A DNA stretch of 64,000 bases from Pyrinomonadaceae bacterium (lineage in GTDB: Bacteria; Acidobacteriota; Blastocatellia; Pyrinomonadales; Pyrinomonadaceae): contig JANQRU010000004.1 in assembly GCA_028284415.1 (NCBI GenBank), positions 1,054,001 through 1,118,000 of the forward strand, in the 5' to 3' direction. The notes under the pieces were generated by a model. The model did not search any database. It was not told the DNA's origin and saw only the letters and a list, made by a program, of their open reading frames with translations. Shown here piece by piece: positions 48,601 through 56,807 of the stretch; position 1 is the first letter of the stretch; each line of letters starts with the position of its first letter. Made by a program: the position numbers and the translations under genes.

Positions 48601-50843
48601 GGAATTGGTGTTGTTACCTTAGTCGGATAGACGTATGAATAAGTAGCCGAAAACTCTGTCAATGTCTTGTTTCCTTTCGGGTCAGTAGCTTCGATCACTC
48701 TGCCATAGGAATCATATTTTGCCTTAATGCTTACCCAAGTATTGTTTGTGTTAATCCAATTTTTCACTGTAGTGGTATTCGCTCGGTAGGTTGAACTATA
48801 GCCTGATTCGTCATATTTGATCTCGGATTTGGCAACGACAGTCCCTGAACCGTTTTTGATAGAGGTCTTGCTCGGCAAGCTGATGAGTTGTTTGTTTTTG
48901 TAATTATTTCTGACCGATTGGGAAATAGTTGTATCGTATTCCAGATGAGTAACTTCAGTTTGTCGAAGAAGTGTCCCTAAGCCACCGATAGTAGTTGTAA
49001 AGCCGTATTCTTTGGTCAGATTAACATCTAGTGAATTAGAGATGCTGTTTAAATCGCCGGCATAAGTATTCATCATAGTTTTGGAAACATAATTACCAGA
49101 TAGATCATAAAGAATTGTTTCTTCTTTGGTTATCCGCGGGTGCCAGGTCGCATCATAATCTCCATTAACATAGAATTCCGTTCTCGCCCAGGTATTTACA
49201 GTTTTACTGATTATCTGACCATTACTGGCATAGGTTCTTATTTCTTTAGGCATTCCGGTTAAGACATCCCCGAAACCCCATGATCCCAGACAAGAAGAAC
49301 CTGAACAACCGTAGGAATCTCTCAGAACCTCCCTTTCTGTTTTTGTTCCATCTGGATTGGTAACGACAAAGGTTCTCGTATTGATCGTCCCTGTTCCCAT
49401 TGAGTATGTCCACGTGTAGGGAGTCGCTCCGCTGCTTTCTCTTACATTTCTGTTATCAATTCCGCGACTGGCTAATTGAACCGGATAATTTCCACCAACA
49501 TCAGCGATGGATTGCTTAGTTGTATAGGTAAAGTCTTCCTCTCCGCCAGTCGGATATTTGATCTTTTCAATTTCAGCATAGATGTTGTATGAGAATTCAT
49601 ATTTTCTTCCATCCGGTAATTCGACCGCCGTAAGAACAATCGGATTAAAGAGCGGATCAGTTTGCTGAGCGACTGCTTTATTGTCGTGATCTGACGAAAA
49701 CAGGACTGGTCCCGTTGGGCTATTTGCTCCATCGGGCAATCCGCTGTGGTCGCCGACGTGGCGTAAGGATTGATTAAAATCTTCCAATCCGCTGTTGGAG
49801 GCATTTGATCCCTTTAGCTGCTTCCAATGTAGCTTATAAGTCATTGTGCCGTTATTAAAAGAAGGCATATCGTAATCTACTACTCCGGCAGTAGTTGGAG
49901 CTTGTGGTGCAACTGGAATTGGGATGATGCGATTGACCGTATCTTTCCAGTAACCATTCGGATAGCTTGAATTAGCTCCGTAAAAGAGCAAGCGGTTTCC
50001 ATTCAAATCCTCGTATTTGGTAGCTTTACGGACAGTTTTGCCATTGTGATCGGTTGTCATTCCACCGAAGATATAAAAAGAACCATCTGGTAGATACAAT
50101 TTTTTTGAACTCTCAACATACTTCATTTTTGAACCGTCAACCGAATAGTAAGTCCCACTCATATTTATAGTCGGGTTGGTGTTGGCAGGATAAGTAATCG
50201 GTGTATCGCTGGCACGCAATTCATGTGAAGCTCCGCCCGGAAGATGAATCTGAATTCTTTTAACATAACCGTTATTAGGATGCTGATTTGTTGAACAGAG
50301 ATCAGAACCGAGCGGCTTTCCATCGCCATCGAAGATGTTATCCTTTCCGGTGTATTCTATGACTGGTGTGGACATACTGCTTGTCCAACCGGAAGCAGAG
50401 TTTTCACTATATTTGGGTTTATTTAGAGAGAAACATCCTTGGGGATTCGAGCCTCCAGCCCTCATCTCCATTCCCTGATATTCCATTCGCCAGACCTTTG
50501 ATGAATAACTGAGCGAAACGGGAACATTAATGCTTCTGCCGGGATAAGCTCCGAGCGGAATACCCATTTCAAGAGCGTGAGTAGAGGGATTTACCCGTCC
50601 GGTGCTTCTCAATGTTTGATCGGCATTATTATTTGTATAGCGTCCATCTTGTGCAAATAGAGTTCCTGTACCAAGAGTAAGAACTGCAAAAGCAAGCATA
50701 ATCAATCTCAGGTGAGATGATAGTTTTTTAGGTGCTTTAGTTTTAATAAACTGAGTGTTTCTGTTTTTCAAATTAAATCTTTGTCCAATATATTTTTGAG
50801 TGTCGATATCTGCGGAATTGGCTTTGTTATTCTCTGAACGCAT
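45639..50843 (-). CDS. RHS/YD-repeat giant with M15-type peptidase-like C-terminal domain
   Basis: The 1734-residue protein has an export segment near residues 45-65 (LRLIMLAFAVLTLG) and a long YD-repeat shell. The RHS core ends around KPLNYIDPTG (about residue 1505). The last 229 residues form a new domain with the motif SHRRGNNIDLRYM (Ser1643, His1644, Asp1651) and a later NHLHMQ (His1717, His1719). SxHxxGxxxD plus HxH is the zinc site of M15/LAS peptidases such as VanY, MepA and L-alanyl-D-glutamate peptidases. It is therefore predicted to cut peptidoglycan. It differs in its tip from RHS protein 1, as expected for polymorphic toxins. Confidence 0.9.
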   Translation of the reverse strand: MRSENNKANSADIDTQKYIGQRFNLKNRNTQFIKTKAPKKLSSHLRLIMLAFAVLTLGTGTLFAQDGRYTNNNADQTLRSTGRVNPSTHALEMGIPLGAYPGRSINVPVSLSYSSKVWRMEYQGMEMRAGGSNPQGCFSLNKPKYSENSASGWTSSMSTPVIEYTGKDNIFDGDGKPLGSDLCSTNQHPNNGYVKRIQIHLPGGASHELRASDTPITYPANTNPTINMSGTYYSVDGSKMKYVESSKKLYLPDGSFYIFGGMTTDHNGKTVRKATKYEDLNGNRLLFYGANSSYPNGYWKDTVNRIIPIPVAPQAPTTAGVVDYDMPSFNNGTMTYKLHWKQLKGSNASNSGLEDFNQSLRHVGDHSGLPDGANSPTGPVLFSSDHDNKAVAQQTDPLFNPIVLTAVELPDGRKYEFSYNIYAEIEKIKYPTGGEEDFTYTTKQSIADVGGNYPVQLASRGIDNRNVRESSGATPYTWTYSMGTGTINTRTFVVTNPDGTKTEREVLRDSYGCSGSSCLGSWGFGDVLTGMPKEIRTYASNGQIISKTVNTWARTEFYVNGDYDATWHPRITKEETILYDLSGNYVSKTMMNTYAGDLNSISNSLDVNLTKEYGFTTTIGGLGTLLRQTEVTHLEYDTTISQSVRNNYKNKQLISLPSKTSIKNGSGTVVAKSEIKYDESGYSSTYRANTTTVKNWINTNNTWVSIKAKYDSYGRVIEATDPKGNKTLTEFSATYSYVYPTKVTTPIPDPSNINGSNTAFETTTVYDMTTGLSTSTTDVNGQTTFMEYNDVLLRPTKVTPPTGGSIVETEYGVGTNSATRYTKVRTQIDATTWKEAYSYYDGLGRTIQTKTIDSNGDIFVDTEYDADGKIEKISNPYRSGDPINWTTNVYDVAGRVKEVKTSDNAKVQTSYGIADIGSQKGHYITLTDQAGKQRRSITDALGNIIRVDEPNSSGSLGSISSPAQATYYSYNSLNNLTNITQGVQTRTFSYDSLSRLISAVNPESGTISYTYDLNGNLQSKTDARSVVTSYAYDNLNRVKTRDYSDSTPDVAYYYDGKATSPAPNYAKGLLTKVSSSVSATEYTSFDNLGRVLAQKQTIDGTAYTMAYTYNMAGELIEQTYPSGRKVKNTLDADGMLTQVQTKTASGAYQNRATNFGYTPHGAISSIKLGNNRWESTIFNNRLQPTQIALGTTQNATNLLKLDYSYGTTNNNGNVLSQTITVPTAGGSSGFTAAQTYSYDSLNRIKSATETISGSQSWKQTYTYDRYGNRNFDVANTTTITGCPSNQCNPTVDPSNNRFSSGQGYTYDLSGNIVSDAEGRTFIYDAENKQKEVKNSSNVTVGTYYYDGNGKRVKKVTSLEEVVFIYDVGGKLVAEYSTLTSQATPTTRYLTNDHLGSPRIITDGSGAVLSRRDFMPFGEELYIGMGNRSVGHGYTYGDSTNQKFTGYQRDSETALDFAQTRYYSSQLGRFNIADTYLLSAVPEIPQSLNRYSYVLNKPLNYIDPTGEIWQKVKNGWKWVDKCPKKATCRVSVAIYTKNGDLVVLGSRGAKDITTYKANKYGMVDVREVSKHHNAAFVFEAARLGPCTKANGCEPYLSAKSASALFNVALRYMALYTRVGLRDAKLSMSSGSFYDGTTDRKSKGSHRRGNNIDLRYMGSNGLVLKGDKASQLADVGRTKKILELFRNENADLDSMITGHPARFGLQDLSEKLKSIHRNHLHMQKTYPAVRRKSRKK

Positions 50844-50956
50844 ATTTTCTTCTTATCCTCTTTAATATTTTGCCGAAGAGTAGTTTTCTTTTATCTCCGG
50901 TTGTCATTTGCTTTTAACTCTTTGTAAATATTTCCGAATATTTTTATTAGCTACTG

Positions 50957-51508
50957 CTAGTCTTCAAACAATTCACATTGACAGGTTGCATAATCCCAGA
51001 AACCTCCCTCACTTTGACAAGCCTGTATTTCAGAGTAAGTTGGATTACAACTAGGAGTTGGGGTCGGCGTTGGGGTCGGTGTTGGCGTAGGAGTCGGCGT
51101 TGGGGTCGGCGTAGCCGAAGGAGTTGGAGTAATAGTTGGTGTTGGCTGAGTATAATCCTCAACTGCCAACATTCTATCTCCGGCGTAGATGTATTCTTTT
51201 GAGAGGCTTGGAGGAGTTGGCGGTTGTGGAGCAGTAAATGGATTCCACAAGTTTTTTGCTGTTGCTGGTAATTCTTTTCCTAACCAACTATATTTTTTGC
51301 CCGTCTTTTTGTCTTCATGTGGGAGCAATCCCATCTGAGCCATTGCTCCGATCCCGACTAAGAGAATCAAACTAATTGTTACTATTTGAGAAAGTAGTTT
51401 CTTTCTGAAAAACCCATTTTTTTGTCCTTTATCTGAACTTTTGAACTGCTCAGAATCGTTTTGTGATGTGTCTTTTTTGTGATTTTCGTTAATTATTCTC
51501 TTAGCCAT
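50957..51508 (-). CDS. Membrane protein with RHS-like motif and Pro-Thr repeat
   Basis: The protein of 183 residues has one membrane or signal segment (about residues 40-60, VTISLILLVGIGAMA). It then carries SLSKEYIYAGDRMLAVED, which matches the KEYIYAGxxLLA motif found in RHS proteins, a tandem Pro-Thr run of about 15 units, and a short Cys-containing tail (ACQSEGGFWDYATCQCE). It lies 113 bases upstream of RHS protein 2 in the same direction. It may be a processed or partial relative of the RHS shell, or an accessory component for its export. Confidence 0.72.
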   Translation of the reverse strand: MAKRIINENHKKDTSQNDSEQFKSSDKGQKNGFFRKKLLSQIVTISLILLVGIGAMAQMGLLPHEDKKTGKKYSWLGKELPATAKNLWNPFTAPQPPTPPSLSKEYIYAGDRMLAVEDYTQPTPTITPTPSATPTPTPTPTPTPTPTPTPTPSCNPTYSEIQACQSEGGFWDYATCQCELFED

Positions 51509-51698
51509 ATCATTCCTCTTCGTTCTATTTATTTTTTCTTCTCAAACCAAAACTTTTTGTAATGACTCTTATCTTTAAGGCTGGTAATCTGCTATAAGTT
51601 TCCAAAACTCATGTAACTTAAAGCATCTAAAAGCTTTTAGATAAAAACTGAATGGTTTGAATAAATTGAATAGAAATCGTGAGAGAGGTAAGAAAGAA

Positions 51699-51914
51699 GG
51701 CTTTAAAAAAAGAAAAGCACATCCTTATTTCAAAAGCAAAGTTAGAGAATTCTCTACAAATCCAAATGAATAGTCATTCATTTATCTTGCTTTATCACAA
51801 AAAGATGCGTTATGATGCTGTTGTTAGTTAGACATCTGACGCACATTTTTGTGCCTAAGATTTCTATTCAAGTCTGGAAAGTAATTGGCGTTACATTCCA
51901 GACTTTTTCTTTTT
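51699..51914 (+). ncRNA. Candidate structured RNA, copy C
   Basis: It shares GATGCGTTATGATGC (51804-51818) exactly with copy A, and also AAAAAAGAAAAGCACATC at its 5' side. P1 pairs CATC and AAAGCAAAG (51720-51741) with CTTGCTTT and GATG. P2 is GATG with CATC. P3 is GCACA with TGTGC (51841-51854). P4 is a 14-bp terminator stem with one mismatch (51871-51884, 51891-51904) followed by TTTTCTTTTT. The P4 stem differs from copy A by paired changes, such as TTCAG/CTGAA to TCTGG/CCAGA. It lies upstream of the 51508 gene and RHS protein 2, on the opposite strand. Confidence 0.57.
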
Positions 51915-51968
51915 CAAACTATCAAATTCAAAAAAACTGCTTGAGATTAAACATCTCATTACTAATAC

Positions 51969-52030
51969 AAAAAAGCCATCACAAATTTCTGACATTTCTC
52001 TGAGAGTCAGAAATTTGTGATGGCTTTTTT
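51969..52030. terminator. Strong bidirectional hairpin
   Basis: A perfect 25-bp stem starts with AAAAAAGCCATCAC at 51969 and ends in TTTTTT at 52030. It has T-runs on both strands, so it can end transcripts from either side. An imperfect equivalent occurs after copy A (34650-34705). Confidence 0.88.
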
Positions 52031-52399
52031 AATTTTTGCTTAGAGTGTAGGAGCATAAACTGCAATCCTTGCTGTGAAATTATAATGAAAACTACATTTT
52101 TAATACCCTAAATTAGATTTTCAAAAATGCCCTGTACCTTAAAACACGTATTTGTATTAGATACGAAAAAACGTATATCAACTTAACAACTCCTGTCAAG
52201 TAAAAAAATATATTTTTACAAAATTTGTTAACTTAACTCTGTTTTTTAGAGTCGTTTATACCCTTTTCAAATAGCGTTAGATAATAAAAAAATCGTGCCT
52301 CAATCTAAACTGTTTAATTGAAGAATCTATTAAATCTTTAGTCTTATTCTGCCTAAATTATAGCCATTTTTGTATGGCACTTAAATTGCGATATTCATT

Positions 52400-52789
52400 G
52401 TATATGCCCCGAAAATAGGGCAAAACCATCACAATAGCTTACAAGATTTTATTCATCCACCCTTACTAGAGAACACTACAAGCACTTGCATTTCCTTGTC
52501 CTTTTGCATTTTAGCGGACATCTTTCCTTGTCAAGGGATAAACCCTTCATTGCCGAGACGGCAAATGACAAAGGAAGGAATCCGTCCGCATGGAGTCCAA
52601 GCGGACAAGGCAAAGTAAGCCGCCTTGGACATATAATTAACCGCTCGACATCGAGCAGGAAGGAACATCTTATGTTCACCCGTTGCGATCTCAGCGATGG
52701 CGAGCTTTATATCCGGCTATATCATAGACTTCATGCTATGACTTGTTAAGGCAAAAAAGAGGCAGCTCTTTACTGCTTCTTTTTTGCCT
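52400..52789 (+). ncRNA. Hairpin-dense GC-richer block, candidate structured RNA
   Basis: This block stands out from A/T-rich flanks. Many stems are visible: GCCC/GGGC (52406-52421), AAGGG/CCCTT (52533-52547), CATTGCCG/CGGCAAATG (52548-52567), TTCCTTGTC (two copies, 52492 and 52524) with GACAAAGGAA (52567-52576), GTCCGC/GCGGAC (52584-52606), CAAGGC/GCCTTG (52606-52627), GCTCG/CGAGC (52643-52656), GAACAT/ATGTTC (52663-52677) and TCATAG/CTATGA (52722-52741). It ends in a 17-bp terminator-like stem (52749-52789). Two open frames overlap it but show no protein-like features. The strand is uncertain and no known RNA family is recognised. Confidence 0.45.
52749..52789. terminator. Intrinsic terminator-like stem
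   Basis: A 17-bp stem with one G-U pair joins 52749-52765 and 52773-52789, with a run of six T inside the 3' arm on either strand. It closes the hairpin-dense block. Confidence 0.7.
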
Positions 52790-52992
52790 GTCCCACCTAA
52801 TAAAAAACTGCCTAAGCATTTAAGTGAAGATGGTTGGATTTTTCTCTGTTGCTATCACTACCCTGTGCACAGTTATTGCTCAAAGATTTATTTGTCTCTT
52901 TGGTGTACAATTTTTCGCATGTATTATTGACAGGAACAATTCAAGAAATTAGTAGTTGGTTAAATAACATCTGAAAAAAAGGAGAAAGAAAT

Positions 52993-53742
52993 ATGCTTCG
53001 AAGAAATGCAACTAAAGACTATTCTATGATTTATAATACCCTTCCATCAGTAGAAGAGGCTGATAGTGAAGTTTCTAGAAACGACTTTAAGGATAAAGCC
53101 CATTTCTTAAAAGAGGTTTCACGACTGTTAAGAAAGCATAATCTTCAACAAAAACTCGGAATAGCATTATTACACAAACATTGTAAGGTTAGGGAAGGAG
53201 AAAGAATGGTTGAATCACCGGAAATTGTCAACGGAGAAAAGGCGTTAGTAACAAAGCCGATCCGGAGTGTCAGCAACATCGGTGTACCAACTGTTTGGAG
53301 TATCGAAGATGGACAATACCATCCACTCGAATATACGACCGATACACTAGCTTGCGATTTATTCAATGAGTCTGAAATTCCCATAGAATTTCTCAGTGAT
53401 TTTGCAGCATTAAGCGATTCAAGCCCAATTGGTAGATACCTTGGACTCGCTGTTGTTGAACGGGCATTCTATAATGATAATGAAAAACAACAACAAATCC
53501 CTTTAGAATATTCGAATTTTAAAAACAGACATAATGTTGTGTTTCTTAAACGCCAATGTGATCTAAGGAATACTATTCAAACGGCGTGGAGTTTCAAGGA
53601 AGATAATGATGTTACATTAGAATGCGAATCAAAAAGCTACTGTATCGCACGATGCCAAAGACAGTGCTGGTCTGAACCGGATGGACATAGAAGAGAACAC
53701 GTCGGCAGACATGGTGTTTCATACGAACATAAATACACCTAA
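52993..53742 (+). CDS. Hypothetical protein
   Basis: The protein of 249 residues starts at an ATG seven bases after a strong AAGGAGA. The N-terminal part is helical (DFKDKAHFLKEVSRLLRKHN). It has the motif LGIALLHKHCKVREGERMVE, which I have the impression recurs in uncharacterised proteins but cannot name. A Cys/His-rich end (CIARCQRQCWSEPDGHRREH) might bind metal. No signal peptide is seen. It follows the hairpin-dense block by about 200 bases. Confidence 0.7.
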   Translation: MLRRNATKDYSMIYNTLPSVEEADSEVSRNDFKDKAHFLKEVSRLLRKHNLQQKLGIALLHKHCKVREGERMVESPEIVNGEKALVTKPIRSVSNIGVPTVWSIEDGQYHPLEYTTDTLACDLFNESEIPIEFLSDFAALSDSSPIGRYLGLAVVERAFYNDNEKQQQIPLEYSNFKNRHNVVFLKRQCDLRNTIQTAWSFKEDNDVTLECESKSYCIARCQRQCWSEPDGHRREHVGRHGVSYEHKYT

Positions 53743-53838
53743 ATTTAGTCGAAAAAATCCTAGTAAGATAGATAAATGTGTTTAGCTACTTGTCCTTGTA
53801 GCCATTCCGTATTATTACTGTCGAATATCTCTTTACCG

Positions 53839-53994
53839 ATGATGCTAAGTAAAAGAAAGAAAAAGTTTTATGAAGGATTAAATTCCGAATATCAATACTG
53901 CATGGATGTTTGGATGAAAATAAATGCCCGTAAATTTCACCGCTTATTTGCCGGGTTAACCATGTTTTTTGCCCTCTGTTGGTACTTGGCATAG
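53839..53994 (+). CDS. Small predicted membrane protein
   Basis: A basic N-terminus (MMLSKRKKKFYEG) is followed by one hydrophobic helix near the C-terminus (LFAGLTMFFALCWYLA). No clear ribosome-binding site is seen and the frame is open further upstream to 53776. The stop codon is three bases before the next small gene. It may be genuine, but evidence is weak. Confidence 0.35.
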   Translation: MMLSKRKKKFYEGLNSEYQYCMDVWMKINARKFHRLFAGLTMFFALCWYLA

Positions 53995-53997
53995 CCG

Positions 53998-54210
53998 ATG
54001 AATGATTTATATCTACTGCCCTATCATGTCGTTGATATGCGGTATCATCTTGATGGTGATTACCAAGTATTATTTGCAACCAACGAGCAATGGGAAGCAA
54101 TCATGGTGGCTCAAGATTCCGGTGACGGAGCAACCGTTATTAGGGTAGATAACATGGAGGAAGCGGTTTTGTTTATAAATTCTTACCGCACCGATCTGGG
54201 GCTTGAGTAA
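53998..54210 (+). CDS. Small hypothetical cytosolic protein
   Basis: The protein of 70 residues has a balanced composition (YHLDGDYQVLFATNEQWEAI, then VIRVDNMEEAVLFINSYR) and looks folded. No domain is recognised. It starts four bases after the preceding small frame and lies upstream of the SOS cassette, separated by about 240 bases without a gene. Confidence 0.5.
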   Translation: MNDLYLLPYHVVDMRYHLDGDYQVLFATNEQWEAIMVAQDSGDGATVIRVDNMEEAVLFINSYRTDLGLE

Positions 54211-54446
54211 TCCGACATTTTTCTGTTTATAAACGCTAGCTACAGCTATTTAACTATCCAAAAATCAAAGGCTTGCCAACTCGGAAGCAACCATCGCCCT
54301 TCTGAGATTTATTCGCTTTAAACACCTACTTAACTTTAAGCAGAATTTTCACTCTAACCTAGAAAATCCTTGCAAACAGTAAATCTTATATGTTATACCT
54401 TGTTTCATAGATAATACATAAATAGAAAAGGGTCTGCTTTGAATAA

Positions 54447-54878
54447 ATGGAATGTTCAATATCAGAAATTACTGTGCCTAGTTTTGAAAGAAGCCTGTCA
54501 CGACCTGTTTTGGTTACAAAGGTTGCGGCTGGTTTTCCCTCACCTGCTGAAGATTATGTTGAGGGGCGAATAGACCTCAATCGAGATTTGATTCAGCATC
54601 CTTTAGCTACCTTCTATATACGAGTGACAGGCGATTCAATGATGCCTGATATTCATCCAAATGCACTGCTTGTAGTAGATAAGATGGTCGAAACAGTCGA
54701 TGGAGATATTGTTGTGGCAAGGCTGGAACATGAGCTTTGTGTGAAGCAATTACGAATTTTGGAAAATAAAGAAATTTGGCTGGTTTCCAGTAATCCTGAT
54801 TACAAACCATTTCCGATCTGTGAAGAAGATGATTTTGAGGTCTGGGGAAAAGTAACTCACGCAATTCACTCATTTTAA
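54447..54878 (+). CDS. umuD: UmuD-like translesion polymerase subunit (S24 self-cleaving)
   Basis: The protein has the LexA/UmuD self-cleavage fold. The scissile Ala28-Gly29 lies in VAAGFPSPAEDY, the catalytic Ser64 in VTGDSMMPD and the catalytic Lys100 in LCVKQL. RecA-stimulated cleavage gives UmuD', the partner of UmuC in DNA polymerase V. Length 143 is near the family norm of 139. It lies three bases before umuC. An SOS box is expected upstream but I cannot identify one, because the LexA motif of this group is not known to me. Confidence 0.93.
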   Translation: MECSISEITVPSFERSLSRPVLVTKVAAGFPSPAEDYVEGRIDLNRDLIQHPLATFYIRVTGDSMMPDIHPNALLVVDKMVETVDGDIVVARLEHELCVKQLRILENKEIWLVSSNPDYKPFPICEEDDFEVWGKVTHAIHSF

Positions 54879-54881
54879 TTT

Positions 54882-56141
54882 ATGATCGCTCTAATAGATG
54901 TCAATAATTTCTATGCTTCGTGTGAAAGGGTTTTTGCCCCGCAGTTTCGAAACCGTCCCGTAGTCGTTTTATCCAATAATGATGGTTGTGTGATTGCCCG
55001 CAGTAATGAAGCTAAAGCAATTGGATTAAATATGGGAACACCTTTTTTTAAGGTGCAGTCATTGATCAAAACTCACAAGGTGGCTGTTTTTTCTTCAAAC
55101 TATACGCTCTATGGCGATATGAGTGCGAGAGTGATGGAATCATTAAATTACTTCTCCCCCGAAGTAGAGATATATTCAATTGATGAAGCTTTTATATCGC
55201 TGGATAACAACCTCACGGCAAGCGAGTATTTTCAATTAGGAAAGAAAATCAAAGAGAAAATCTATCAGTGGATCGGCTTACCCGTGTCGGTTGGAATTGC
55301 CCCAACTAAAACGCTGGCAAAATTAGCCAATCGAATGGCAAAAAGAAATGGTCTCGGGGTTTTTGAAATGCGGGAAGAATCGATCCAAGAGGAGGTCTTG
55401 GAGCAAACTCCGGTCGGAAAACTGTGGGGTATCGGCAGACAATCAAAGAAGAAACTAAATAAACTCTGCGGGATCGAAACCGCCCGGGAATTAAAATACC
55501 TTGACCGAAGACACGCAAGAAAACTTTTAACGGTAACGGGAGCAAGAATTGTTGAAGAATTAAGAGGTAATAAATGTTTACCGCTTGAACTTGTGCCAGT
55601 CCTCAAGAAAAACATTTGTTGCTCCCGTTCGTTTGGAACTCCCATTACCGATTACAGGGATATGAAGGAGGCACTTGATTTTTATCTGACCAATGCCGCC
55701 CTCAAGATGAGAAAACAAAACCTTTCGGCTTCAGCCGTCAATGTCTTTTTAGCCACCAATCGTTTTAGAAAAAATGATCTGCAATACTCAAATTCAGTCA
55801 CCTCAAAGCTATCCAGTCCGACCAATTCAACTAGAGAATTAAGACGGGTTACTCATCATTTACTCAGTAAAATATATCTAGAGGGATATAAGTATAAAAA
55901 CGTCGGTGTGCTGCTGATGGGATTAGAACCCGAAGAAGCCAATACCAAGCGTTTATTCGGCGAATCGGAACATATCAAGGATAAACGCTTGATGAAATCG
56001 CTGGATATAATTACGGAGAGATTTGGCAAGGGAGTAATAGATTTTGGGGTGCAGAGCAAAGAGAAAAAATGGGAGATGAAAGCCGAAAGAAAATCACCCA
56101 GATACACGACCAATTTAGCTGAAATACTGGAGATAAAATAA
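54882..56141 (+). CDS. umuC: UmuC-like Y-family DNA polymerase
   Basis: This is the catalytic subunit of an error-prone translesion polymerase. The palm motifs are [17 protein letters not shown] at the start and [10 protein letters not shown] (catalytic Asp-Glu) at about residue 105. The finger region has [17 protein letters not shown], and the thumb helix-hairpin-helix has [18 protein letters not shown] little-finger domain and a C-terminal [12 protein letters not shown] complete the usual length of 419. The start is three bases after umuD and its stop is directly followed by the yedK start, giving a tight operon. Confidence 0.96.
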   Translation: MIALIDVNNFYASCERVFAPQFRNRPVVVLSNNDGCVIARSNEAKAIGLNMGTPFFKVQSLIKTHKVAVFSSNYTLYGDMSARVMESLNYFSPEVEIYSIDEAFISLDNNLTASEYFQLGKKIKEKIYQWIGLPVSVGIAPTKTLAKLANRMAKRNGLGVFEMREESIQEEVLEQTPVGKLWGIGRQSKKKLNKLCGIETARELKYLDRRHARKLLTVTGARIVEELRGNKCLPLELVPVLKKNICCSRSFGTPITDYRDMKEALDFYLTNAALKMRKQNLSASAVNVFLATNRFRKNDLQYSNSVTSKLSSPTNSTRELRRVTHHLLSKIYLEGYKYKNVGVLLMGLEPEEANTKRLFGESEHIKDKRLMKSLDIITERFGKGVIDFGVQSKEKKWEMKAERKSPRYTTNLAEILEIK

Positions 56142-56807
56142 ATGTGCGGAAGATTTACAAATAGTGCCAAAAAAGAGGAGATTGAAAAAGAGTTTGGAGT
56201 TGGTTTAGGTCATCCTGTTGAGGCTCGTTACAACATCGCTCCATTAGATATGGTCGGAGCGATCAGAGTAATCAATGATCAAAAAGTTTATGCCGAACTA
56301 AAATGGGGTTTAATTCCTGCTTGGTCAAAAGATGATACATTTGCCCGAAAGCTAAAGAATGCAAGAGCCGAAACTCTGGCTGATAAGCCATCATTTCGGG
56401 ATGCCTATAAAAAGCGAAGGTGTATTATTCCAGCGACCGGGTTCTATGAATGGAAAAAAACTCCAAACGGTAAAGAACCCTATTACATTTACCTCAAAGA
56501 TAAAGATTTGTTTGGGTTTGGCGGTCTGTGGGAACAATGGGTCGATAGAGAGACAGGAGAGTTAGTTGAAACCTGTACGATCATAACAACCGAAGCAAAT
56601 TCGGTAATTGAGTCTATTCACGAGAGAATGCCCGTTATCATTGAACCAGATGAGTATGATGATTGGTTAAATATCAATGAAACCGATCATGAGAATCTAA
56701 AGTTTTTTACAATGCCTTTTGAAACAGCCGAGATGGATTATCACCGGGTTGATAAAAAAGTTAGAAATCCGAAGATCGATTCTGAAGATTTGATCAAGCC
56801 ACTTTAA
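56142..56807 (+). CDS. yedK: SOS response-associated protein of the SRAP/YedK family
   Basis: SRAP proteins form a covalent thiazolidine link to abasic sites in single-stranded DNA and shield them during replication. The catalytic Cys2 is present (MCGRFTN), with further conserved motifs ARYNIAP, LKWGLIPAW, NARAETL and RCIIPATGFYEWKK and the late His of ESIHERMPVI. The ATG abuts the umuC stop. Fusion into a umuDC operon makes a damage-tolerance cassette. The stop overlaps that of the convergent 56804-57436 gene. Confidence 0.94.
   Translation: MCGRFTNSAKKEEIEKEFGVGLGHPVEARYNIAPLDMVGAIRVINDQKVYAELKWGLIPAWSKDDTFARKLKNARAETLADKPSFRDAYKKRRCIIPATGFYEWKKTPNGKEPYYIYLKDKDLFGFGGLWEQWVDRETGELVETCTIITTEANSVIESIHERMPVIIEPDEYDDWLNINETDHENLKFFTMPFETAEMDYHRVDKKVRNPKIDSEDLIKPL

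Noticed and set aside
51053..51132. Tandem short repeat as a CRISPR-like array
   Set aside because: The repeat encodes the Pro-Thr stalk of the 50957-51508 protein and has no spacers. No CRISPR array is seen in the window.
52476..52749. Overlapping plus and minus open frames
   Set aside because: They overlap the hairpin-dense block on both strands, have no domain, signal or good ribosome-binding site, and odd composition.
54211..54446. LexA/SOS operator upstream of umuD
   Set aside because: I looked for a dyad but found none that matches a motif I can name; the LexA consensus for this group is unknown to me.
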